A program made the position numbers and the translations under genes. Positions 38,569 to 47,823 of a stretch of 64,000 nt of DNA are shown piece by piece. This DNA is from Pyropia yezoensis (taxonomy: Eukaryota; Rhodophyta; Bangiophyceae; Bangiales; Bangiaceae). The stretch covers positions 1,801,547 to 1,865,546 of the forward strand of contig CM020618.1 in NCBI GenBank assembly GCA_009829735.1, given 5' to 3'. Below the pieces are notes generated by a model that saw nothing but the letters and a program-made list of their open reading frames with translations, had not been told where the DNA came from and made no database searches. The number at the start of each line of letters is the position of its first letter. The stretch's first letter is position 1.

Positions 38569-41500
38569 ATGACCGGGGGGCGCTGGGGTTACCCAAGCAA
38601 GCCACCCCGGAGTACCGCGGGGAAAGCCCCACGGAGAGCGCGGTTGAGCCGACGCCGCATCAACCCCCGGGTACACCTTCCGGCCCCGACGACACGGCGT
38701 CAGGGGATTGATGACCAACCTCCAAGGTTGGGAGGAGAGGACGGGAAGCCCCGTCACGTGGAACCAGACAAGGGCCCTGTTCAGGATGCCCGAGCTACAC
38801 CGGATATCGGTGTAGGACATGTGTTGTTTACATTGGAGAACTTCAAGGTATCAGCCACACTGGGGGTTGACCCCCAGTCGACACGATCGTACTACCCTGT
38901 ACTGGACACAGGGGCTGGACCCAACCTTATCCGGAAGGATACCCTCCCGGACAAGTGGCTTCCACGAGTCAGAGTGACTCGGGGACCCACCATCAAGGAC
39001 GCGAATGGTCGACTCATTCGTACGACCGCAGCGATGTCGCTGCAGGTTACCATCGGGGATCTCACCACGGAAGTTGACTTCCTGGTATGTGAAACGCTAT
39101 CGGTGCCCTGCATACTGGGGTGCACCTTCATCAACGTTCACGTTGATGCAATCCGGCCAGGCCGGAGGACCGTCGAGCTTCAAGAAGCCGACGGGACGAA
39201 GCGAGGACACACGGCTATCGTCAGGGACCTGACGCTACAAGGAAGCCACGTTAACGTGGCTGAGGTGTACGCAAGCGTCGAGCCGAAGACACTTCGGTTG
39301 GCCAAGCGAACTCGCTTTGAGCCGTTGTCAGAGACAGTCCTCCCGGTTAACTGCGACCTCGCAGGCATCTGCAGAGTCCAGTCCAACCTACGGACGTACA
39401 AGCGCCATGGGTTGACCATGGCCAACGGTCTCATAGACCTCCCAGCAGGAGGGTCGTCCCTCCTAGTGATGGCGAACTATCGCCGTAAGGCAGTCACCCT
39501 CCCGAAGGGAACTATCCTCGGGATTGCCGAACTCTACGAAGGAGATATCCTTACCCCTGACAAGGAAGGTCAAGTGGAACCACTTGAAGTACTGGCGGTC
39601 GCCGAGACCACCGAGCGACAGCAACCCGACGACGGGAAGCCTAACCCATCGGCGGCTCCGGCGGACCTGCCGCCAAAGGACCAAGAGGCCTTGAAGGCAC
39701 TGGCCGAGGCTGACCTCGACCACCTTTCCCCTTCGGTAGCCGAAGGGGTACGACGGATGCTAAGAAAGCATGACGTTATGTGGACAGGCGGGGCCTTGGG
39801 GACCATTGGGGCAACCCAACATCGTATAGACCTGGTACCAGGCGCACGACCCGCCCGCTCACAACCGCACCGAGCGGGACCTATGCAACGAGAGATCGTT
39901 GATGGAGAAGTGAAGAGGATGAGTGAAGCTAAGGTGATCCGACCTTCGATGTCGGAATGGGGTGCCCCAGTCGTTATTGTGCCGAAGAAGGATCAAACTC
40001 CTCGGTTTTGCATCGATTATCGACGCCTCAACTTGGTTACCAAGAAGGACTCATACCCTTTAGCAAGGATGGATGAATGCATCGACTCCCTGGGGGAGGC
40101 TACGGTGTTTACCACCATCGACTGCAATGCCGGATACTGGCAGATCCCGGTGGCGGACGAGGATATCCCCAAGACGGCATTCGTCTGTCACAGTGGAGTG
40201 TACGAGTTCCTAAGGATGCCCTTCGGATTGTCCAACGCCCCCGCTACATTCCAGCGGGCTATCGACATCATACTGTCGGGGGTGAAGTGGCGTAACTGCC
40301 TAGTGTACCTCGATGACGTCATCGTCTTCTCGCGTAACATGGATGACCATGTACAACATGTTGACGAGGTACTTACCCTCTTGAGGAACGCCGGGGTAAC
40401 CCTGCGTCTGAAGAAGTGCGCCTTCTTCCAACAGACGGTCGAGTATCTGGGCCACCAGATAATCCCTGGTAAGCTAGGGGTACTCGAAGCCAATACCCGG
40501 GCACTCCGGGATGCCCGGTTCCCTAACACCCAGACGCAGCTCAAGAGCTTCCTGGGAAGGTGCAATGTATACCGACGGTTCGTCAAGGACTTCGCTCGGA
40601 TAGCTAAACCGTTAACGGTTCTTACGAGCAGTACCTTACCCAAGGTACTCCAACCCCCTTCGCCTAGCGAAGAGGAGGCATTCGAGTCGCTGAAGCGAGC
40701 CCTACTATCCCCACCCGTCCTTGCGTTACCGCATAGACGGGGTACCTTCGTCATCGATGTCGATGCGTGTGATACACAAGTGGGATGCACCCTGTTACAG
40801 GGAGAGACGTTGATCGGTACCGATAACGTTATCCCGGACCTACGTCCGGTAGGGTACTTCAGCCGGACACTCAACCCGGCTGAGCGGAACTATAGTGCCA
40901 CCGAGCGTGAATGCCTCGGAGTTATATGGGCAGTGCAACTGCTCCGTCCATACCTGGAGGGCTCCAGGTTCATCGTGAGGTCCGACCACGAACCCCTACG
41001 ATGGCTCCTCAACCTTGGTGACAAGGATTCCGATAGCCATGGGAGGCTAGCCCGATGGAGGCTGAAGATGGCCGAGCACGACTACCGCACGGTGTATAAG
41101 GCTGGGTCAACCCACCACCTCGGAGACGCGTTGTCTCGACTCGACACCCCGAGCGGGGATACCCGCCCGGTGGACGAGGACATCCCGGTGGTACCGGTGT
41201 GCATGGTGGGTAATGCTACCCAGGGTATGGCTGACCATACCATGGCACACCTTGCGTGCCCATTGACCCTCGCGGACTTCCGCGAGGCACAGGCCAACGA
41301 CGATGACTGTAGACGTCATCGTGCTAACCTCCTGGCCGGTACGGCCGGCATCTTCTCCGAGAACGAAGACGGACTCATATACCGGCGGGCACCCGCCGAT
41401 GGACGACATCAAGTCGTGGTTCCCGTGTCCTTACGGCAAGCCGTCATGGAACGAGAACATGAGAACCCTACAGCCGGACACCCGGGGGGTTCACGTATGT

Positions 41501-42828
41501 TCGCAGCAATGCGAAGGTTCTTCTACTGGCCAGCGATGGCCGTCGACGTGGTCGACCACATAAGGGGATGCCACCCCTGTGCACGTAACCGCATGAGCCT
41601 ACATAGGCAGGCGTCTGCCATGAAACTGTTCCCACCGGATGGGCCCAACGAGCAAGTCGCTATCGACATACTCGGGCCACTTCCGATAACGGAAGAAGGG
41701 AACAGGTACGTCCTGGTCATGTCTGACCGATTCACTAAGCTGTCAAGAGCGGCAGCCATCCCGAATGATACGGCATACACGATCATGAACGCAGTGGTTG
41801 ACCACTGGATCAGTGCATACGGAGTCATGAAGCAACTCCTCTCCGATAACGGAGCAAACCTTACGTCGGCATTCTGCACTAAGGTCCTGGGCATGTTCGG
41901 TATCGAACCACGTCGGGCATCCGACTACCACCCGCAGTCCAACGGGCAGGTGGAGCGGTTCAACCGCACCATCGTCAAGATGCTACAGTGCTACGTGGCA
42001 GAGCACACGAACACTTGGGACAGGCTTCTGTCCGTACTCACCCTGGCATACAATGCCAGGCCACATCGGAGCACAAACATTGCTCCGCTGGAGTGGGTCA
42101 TGCCACTAGGCGTCGGTAACCTGACGCTGCCACCCGGCAGGTGCACTCGGTATGATACACCGAAGGGCCGACCCGCCGAACGCATCCACCTAGCTTGGTT
42201 GGCCAAGCTATCGTGGATGATTCCTAAGCTCAAGGGTGCCCTTGACAGAACACAACTTCGGTACAAGAAGAACTTCGACGCCCGGCTACGGGTGCGCAAC
42301 GCAACCCTGGTAACAGGTGACTGGGTCTATATCAGACACCAGAAGTTCCGAGGGAACAAGCTTATGCAACCGGTCAAGGGACCGTACCAGTTCTTACACA
42401 GAGATGATCACTCTGTCATGCTGCTCTCCGATACGGAGATACAACGCATCAACATCAATGATGTGACACCTGCTCCGAAGCCGGAACAGCCTCAGCCGGT
42501 ACCGGCCGGGTTGCTACATGAAGCTCTTACAACCCACCGGTCAGATGACCCGGTGGGACCGGATGGGATTCCATACCAAGTAGAGAGCGTGGTCGGACAC
42601 ACCGACCCGGACCTACCAGGACCCTGGTACGTCAAGGTTATGTGGGTTGGATACGACTCACCCACCTGGGAACAGGCGGCAAATATACCCCGCCAACTCC
42701 TCATGCCTTACATGAGGCGACGACGCCTACTCCAACAACCCAACCGACACCGACTTCGGCTGTTGGGCGGTGAGGCTTGTACCTACTCAGTAGGGTGTCA
42801 CATGGTTACGGCAGACTTAGGTTTCTAA
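38569..42828 (+). CDS. Family B Pol polyprotein with chromodomain
   Basis: 1419 residues in one open frame. Order: aspartic protease (VLDTGAGPNLIRK, Asp113), reverse transcriptase (FCIDYRRLN, FGLSNAPATFQRA, YLDDVIVFS near 580), RNase H (DVDACDTQVGC, TERECLGVIWA), then integrase. The integrase has a zinc-binding HPGGSRMFAAMRRFFYW with HPCARN, and a catalytic core with D near 1032 (DILGPLP), D near 1094 (LLSDNGANL) and E in QVERFNRT near 1128. A chromodomain closes it at about 1338-1384 (WYVKVMWVGYDSPTWEQAANI). This is the chromovirus arrangement, in which the chromodomain is thought to direct insertion to marked chromatin. It ends inside the first of the hairpin repeats. It looks whole. Confidence 0.95.
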   Translation: MTGGRWGYPSKPPRSTAGKAPRRARLSRRRINPRVHLPAPTTRRQGIDDQPPRLGGEDGKPRHVEPDKGPVQDARATPDIGVGHVLFTLENFKVSATLGVDPQSTRSYYPVLDTGAGPNLIRKDTLPDKWLPRVRVTRGPTIKDANGRLIRTTAAMSLQVTIGDLTTEVDFLVCETLSVPCILGCTFINVHVDAIRPGRRTVELQEADGTKRGHTAIVRDLTLQGSHVNVAEVYASVEPKTLRLAKRTRFEPLSETVLPVNCDLAGICRVQSNLRTYKRHGLTMANGLIDLPAGGSSLLVMANYRRKAVTLPKGTILGIAELYEGDILTPDKEGQVEPLEVLAVAETTERQQPDDGKPNPSAAPADLPPKDQEALKALAEADLDHLSPSVAEGVRRMLRKHDVMWTGGALGTIGATQHRIDLVPGARPARSQPHRAGPMQREIVDGEVKRMSEAKVIRPSMSEWGAPVVIVPKKDQTPRFCIDYRRLNLVTKKDSYPLARMDECIDSLGEATVFTTIDCNAGYWQIPVADEDIPKTAFVCHSGVYEFLRMPFGLSNAPATFQRAIDIILSGVKWRNCLVYLDDVIVFSRNMDDHVQHVDEVLTLLRNAGVTLRLKKCAFFQQTVEYLGHQIIPGKLGVLEANTRALRDARFPNTQTQLKSFLGRCNVYRRFVKDFARIAKPLTVLTSSTLPKVLQPPSPSEEEAFESLKRALLSPPVLALPHRRGTFVIDVDACDTQVGCTLLQGETLIGTDNVIPDLRPVGYFSRTLNPAERNYSATERECLGVIWAVQLLRPYLEGSRFIVRSDHEPLRWLLNLGDKDSDSHGRLARWRLKMAEHDYRTVYKAGSTHHLGDALSRLDTPSGDTRPVDEDIPVVPVCMVGNATQGMADHTMAHLACPLTLADFREAQANDDDCRRHRANLLAGTAGIFSENEDGLIYRRAPADGRHQVVVPVSLRQAVMEREHENPTAGHPGGSRMFAAMRRFFYWPAMAVDVVDHIRGCHPCARNRMSLHRQASAMKLFPPDGPNEQVAIDILGPLPITEEGNRYVLVMSDRFTKLSRAAAIPNDTAYTIMNAVVDHWISAYGVMKQLLSDNGANLTSAFCTKVLGMFGIEPRRASDYHPQSNGQVERFNRTIVKMLQCYVAEHTNTWDRLLSVLTLAYNARPHRSTNIAPLEWVMPLGVGNLTLPPGRCTRYDTPKGRPAERIHLAWLAKLSWMIPKLKGALDRTQLRYKKNFDARLRVRNATLVTGDWVYIRHQKFRGNKLMQPVKGPYQFLHRDDHSVMLLSDTEIQRININDVTPAPKPEQPQPVPAGLLHEALTTHRSDDPVGPDGIPYQVESVVGHTDPDLPGPWYVKVMWVGYDSPTWEQAANIPRQLLMPYMRRRRLLQQPNRHRLRLLGGEACTYSVGCHMVTADLGF

Positions 42829-42902
42829 GTCAAATCAGACTTAGGTTTCTAAGTCGAACCAAGCTTAGGTAACTAAGTAGAGCCAAGCTTAGGTAACTAA
42901 GT
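42814..42902. repeat. Four tandem palindromic repeats after B1 pol
   Basis: Two units GACTTAGGTTTCTAAGTC and two units AGCTTAGGTAACTAAGT, spaced about 24 bases. Each can fold into a six-base stem (ACTTAG/CTAAGT or CTTAG/CTAAG) with a tiny loop. The first overlaps the end of pol. Confidence 0.85.
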
Positions 42903-42980
42903 GAATCCTGAACCTTAATAAGTTAACTTAAAAGGTAAAGGCTAACTCCGATGATATTGAAGTAACTAGAAAGCTTACAA

Positions 42981-43032
42981 GGGAGGATAACCTCCCCAAG
43001 CCAAGACACAAAGTAAGGGAGGATGACCTCCC
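42981..43032. repeat. Two GGGAGG hairpins
   Basis: GGGAGGATAACCTCCC at 42981 and GGGAGGATGACCTCCC at 43017, each a perfect six-base stem with a four-base loop. They lie between the ends of pol and the convergent antisense ORF, together with the four palindromes upstream. Confidence 0.85.
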
Positions 43033-43412
43033 CAAGCAAGAACCAACCGGAAGAAGTTGGACGGGAGGCAAGGCACCACTGAGCCAGAAGGGGTACTCCC
43101 CAGGGCAGCAAACAGAGGCAAGCAATGCCCCCAAAGGGGATGAGTTTATACTCACTACTACCCGGCCACCATAAGGGTCACCGCGGCCCTCTCCCGCACT
43201 CACAATAGCGCTCCTCAGTGGGTAGACCCACTGCCCGAGGGAGGCCACTCACGCGTAATCGCGTATACCTCCGTGCTCCACCGGTCGGCAACCTCACGAC
43301 GGTCAATCTCCCGAGTTCCCTCGATGCATAGCTGAACGAGGGTGCTGCGGCCAGCCTCCACGTCCTCCAGAGCTCTCTGGAGGCGGTCAAGCACGCCACC
43401 GAAGCAACGCGC

Positions 43413-45042
43413 TCACCCAACCAGCGCAGCACCTGGGGAGATTTCCCCCCAGCTGACAGAGAGACCCCCACGCATTGCGCGGGTAACAAGGGCGTCAACG
43501 CCCTCGTACCAGAGACGGGGACCCCCGTCATGTAGGACAGGGGCGGGAGGTGACACTGGCGCAGCCAGAGGAGCCACATGAGCCGACACGGCCACCACCG
43601 GAGCCGGTGGCGCCTGATATGAGGCCCGGTAGGACCCCACCGAAGGGGCTCCACCGTAACCCCGGCGGGGCTCCGCCCGACGACGGGACACCTCACGCTC
43701 CCCACCCGCAGAGCCCCACTCTCGGGGACGACGGCCAACCGCCGCCGGTATCGGGTTACCGAACCACGGGGCAAGGACCTGAAGAGGGTCATGGATAACC
43801 ATGGGAATACCCAGGTCAGCAACAGCCTCGGTGGACGCCCACCCATGGCAACTGGGCTCACCCGGCTGAGTACGCCGGATACGCAACGAGTGACGAGGCA
43901 AGGGGTAAGCCCCAGCCTGCGGATCCCGGTACAGGGGAAGGGCCAACACCCCAGCCCAGTTCACGGCATCGTGAACAGCCAGCAGGGCCTCGAACTCCCG
44001 GGCCAACCCGGTCTTGGCGGCTATCAGGTCCACGCCCAACTGCGCGATGTGCCGAAGGACACCCGTCGGAAGATGAAACAGGCGCCCCTGCCGGCGGACG
44101 GACAGCAAGATGGAGGAAGCCTGCCCGAGGGTAACCTCAAGGGTGAAGGTACCCTGCAACGGGTGGACCGGCCGTGAGGCCAACACACTCCCGAAGTATC
44201 GGAGACAGGAACCGGTGTCAAACCGGAAAGCAGGGGCGGGTTCCCACCCCTCCTGCCACAGAGGCGGGCGCACGGGAGTGTATACCGGCGCACGACCGTT
44301 GCCGGTCTGCAACGCACACGTTATATCGGTGCGGAACGCATCCGCCATGACACCCTGGTTACGTCGCCAGCTCGACGCCGACTTCAAACTCGCCATAGGC
44401 GGGTAGGGAGCCGTCAACGACAGATACGGGGAAACCCCCGGGTAATAATCGAAGTCGGGATACCGACCGGTGTCGCCCACCGTCTCCCCAAACGCAACCG
44501 GCTCCGCCGCCGCCGCGATCCCCCGTGCACTAGCCGGGTAGTCAACCTCCCGCGGCAACGCGGGAGCAATCAGGTCGCATACCCCGAAGGCGGGGTCAGG
44601 GTAGACCTCACCCCGCCCCACCTGGGTGCGCCAGAGCTGAGCATGCCGGTCGTCCGGCTGACTCAGGATCCAATGGTGTTCCACCCGCACCGCGTTCGGC
44701 TGGTTGACCAGCCGCACCAACTCCCGCTCCCAACTCGGGTCCACCTTGACGCGCCGGGAGGACTCTCCACGGGGATGGGGCAGGTGGAAGTCCACCCGCA
44801 TCCGCCCATCGGACTCCATTGACTCTTGCACAGTCAGGCCGCGAACCCGAGCCACCAAGTCGGACATCGACATGGCGGGTTGACCCGCCGCCACGGCGAC
44901 GCCGCCACCCAACGGGGCAACCCGGGCAGGACCAGGAAGAATCGGGGGCGCCGGGGGAAGCCCCACCGGCAGATGGACCGGTGCCGGAGGTGCACGGGGC
45001 CGAGGAGGAAGAAGAAGGGCGGGCGCCCGCCCGGAGTAACTA
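43413..45042 (-). CDS. Family B antisense ORF, C-terminal part (B1), cut by B2
   Basis: An open minus-strand frame of about 540 codons, opposite to gag-pol, lies between pol and the 3' LTR. It begins in this piece at SGRAPALLLPPRP and runs through a conserved block MSDLVARVRGLTVQESM, DGRMRVDFHL, VRVEHHWILSQPDDRHAQLW, YPDFDYYPG and FRFDTGSCLRYFGSVLASR to a Pro/Ala-rich end. The B2 copy (57788-56009) encodes the same protein with many silent or mild changes, which argues for past selection on the protein. No known domain was recognised. B2 is inserted in it, so this copy is broken. Confidence 0.75.
45038..45042. repeat. Target-site duplication AACTA, left copy (B2)
   Basis: AACTA directly before LTR 45043-45405 and again directly after LTR 58376-58739 (58740-58744). 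This pairs these LTRs as the two ends of B2. Confidence 0.88.
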
Positions 45043-45405
45043 TGTAGCAATATGGTTGTCCGTATTGTGACCCTAATATTAGGGGGGCTACTTCTAATCC
45101 TTAACTTTCAATTTGAGAGTCCGTACTGAACACGGTATCTATAAGTTACGTATGACCAGAGGGACTTGCATCTTGGGGTGGAGGGTAGTTAGTAGTGTCT
45201 CCGAGGGTTTATAACGAGGGGGCCGGTGGCGAATCCACCGCCGGCCAAGGTAGAACAACAAACCCCTCCCATTTGGGCTCCCATCTTGGTCCCGTGGCTT
45301 GCGCTCCAAGGACAGCAACCTTGGCCTCCCGGTGACGTTGGTGCCGATCCCCCTTGGTGAGTGTTCCCTGAGAGTGGACGTGCGACGGATTCCTATTGTG
45401 CTACA
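45043..45405 (+). repeat. 5' LTR of B2
   Basis: 363 bp, ends TGTAGCA and TGCTACA, followed by the standard primer-binding site at 45407-45424. It is closer to the LTR at 58376 than to the B1 LTRs (shared TTGTCCGT and CCTTAACTTT variants). Confidence 0.93.
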
Positions 45406-45630
45406 TTGGTGGAGCAGCAGGGGACGGGTTTCCGTCACCCTTGTGGTGACGCCGTCTTCGGCCCTGGCACACGGATAGGGATCCGGTCCTTTTCTTGTAC
45501 TCGTGGTGTTGCGACCTGATCGATTGTGTTGAGCTTCTACCTGTGACTGTGACCTACTGTTACTCTCCCCAATCTACCCCCTCGCTCTCGTATTCGTGGT
45601 GATCGTTGCGTCGGTTGACTGATTGTGACT

Positions 45631-47718
45631 ATGTCTACCCAAGAGACGGGGAACGTTCAAGATGACGGATCGGCGTCGACGCCGACTCCGGAGGTGACTA
45701 CGGGAACCGGGATCGGGAACCCGATCGATAACATTGAGACGCCAATGCTTTCCGGTGCCGGATCGACGTTTGGCACGGCTCCGACGGCAGGAGGCGGGGG
45801 CCCGCCTCAACTGTCGTCGACCGACCTCACTCCGCCGCCTCCTTCACCAGGGGATTCCCTGATGGCATCATTGGCCCGCATCGAGGCCCGGTTTTCCGGG
45901 CTCGACGCCCGTCAAGATCGGACGGAGGACGCAATGGCAGTGTTGATGTCAACACGGCACACGACGGGACCCCGTCGTGTTCCTCCCACACCGGTACGGT
46001 TCGAACCGGCCGGACTACTTTCGGAGTCCACCAGGGTCAACCCCGGTGTTGCTACTCCTGGATAACCCCCGGACACAATGGGGTATGGGTCCGACTCGTC
46101 GGCAGAGTTGGAACGGAGTCACACGGAGCGATACGCTCGGAGCACCCGAAGCGGACTCCGCGGACACGACCCGGCGGATACGTACGCCGGGGGAGAGTCG
46201 GTTTTTGGGGGAGGAGGTACCCTCTCGCAGTACCCCCACGACGAAGGAGGCCAGGCAACTCGGGTTCCCGAGGTGCCGACGCCTGAAGTACCATCTTCAG
46301 TGGTGGAAGCTATGACCGCGCAGGTAACTGCGAGCCTACTGAAGCGGATGGAGTCCGATGAGTTCGCTCATCAACTGGCTAAGCGACTGGATATCCAGGA
46401 CGCTGACACGGAGATCGTCAACGAGGTCTTCCGGTCGGTTCTTACTCCGGAACGTTATCGATTGGAGGACCGCTCTACCACCGTATCGGAATCGATGCGT
46501 AATACGTCGCATCGGGCGATCCGCTCTATGCAGACCCTTATGAAGGGAGTCCCTATGTTCGGGGGGCCGAACGGACGCCCGTTGGCAGTCATCGGCTTCT
46601 TGACTAGCTTCAAGGCAGCCGCAGACAAGGCGCTCGTTAACGAGGGGCTGGCCCTGGAGATCCTCCCGTTCTTTGTTGATGAACGGGTGCGAGGCATTCT
46701 TCGCCAGGCATCCCCGATGCCGGGAATGAGGGTCGCGGCCACCCCCATGGATTACCGTGGGATATTGAAGGAGCTGCTGAGCAGCTACCTCAGTGAGGAC
46801 AAGTGCGAGGACCACTATCGGGCCCTTCGCACTGGCACCGCCCAGTCCTGGGAGGATGAGGAGATGTTTGGACGCCGGATCCAAGAGCTCGCCTACGAGC
46901 TGGGGAAGCTCCTCGGAGAAGGGGAGCTACGGGCCATCCTGTTCGCAGGAGTACCCAACTACGTGCGGATATCCGCACGGGGCGCCAACACGGCACGGAC
47001 GAACTTCAGTCGACTGATGCATATGTGCAAGTCCCTAGGGGACGCATACCGGGTTCTACACCCGGAGTGTGCCTTGGCCCCGAAGCCCAAGGGTGAGGGA
47101 GGCAAGCCCAGTCTTACCCCGGTACCGAGGCAAGAGAAGGTGGAACGCAAGGCCGTACCAGTACTGGTGGCGACCGAACATACCCCTATTGGTGAGGATG
47201 ACCCTCTAGTCTACCAACAGGGCCACCTGTTGCTACCGGCGACGCCGGTGATTGATGAACACGGTACGGTAGCGTACATCGCCCCGGCTGGAACCCAGTT
47301 CCAGGTCAACGAAGGAACGGGACGGCGCGTCCCGTATGTGCGGACTACGGGGTACTCTTCGGTGACGGGTAACCCTCACCAACCCTTGCCAACATGGGCG
47401 GTGCGCACGGAGGCACCTCCGCAGATTTCGGGCCGACCCAACCGGTTGGGGGAGTCCATGTTCCGGTTGACCCAAGGACCCAAGGCCTACCAGGGAGCAG
47501 GCACTCGGGCGCCCGAGGGAGGCAACCGCAGCTACGGGGCTACCCCGATGCGACCTCAAGGGGGGACCGGCACGTCCGGGTGTATGTTGTGTGGGGATCC
47601 CCAGCACTCGGTGTCTTCCTGCCCACTCATCCCCGAGGAGTCTCGGCGGGCAGCGGCCGCAACGCAAGGCATCCACCGGGGGGTATCCCGCCCGAGCACC
47701 CGGACCCGCACCGGGTAG
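45631..47718 (+). pseudogene. B2 leading ORF and gag
   Basis: The leading ORF (from 45631) and gag (from 46078) are base-for-base almost the same as in B1, including the CCHC knuckle. The leader just upstream and the LTR differ by several percent. Gag is not whole at its far end. Confidence 0.85.
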
Positions 47719-47823
47719 GCAGCCAGCTCCAGGTGGAGTACTGGCCGTCGAGGGGGCACCTCCTCAGCCGGATGTCCCGGCGGACAGCACCCTACCAAGG
47801 GCGGGAAACGAGTAAGAGGAAGG

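Noticed and set aside
42814-42902. CRISPR-like array
   Set aside because: Units are palindromic, vary between pairs and have very short spacers inside a eukaryotic retroelement.
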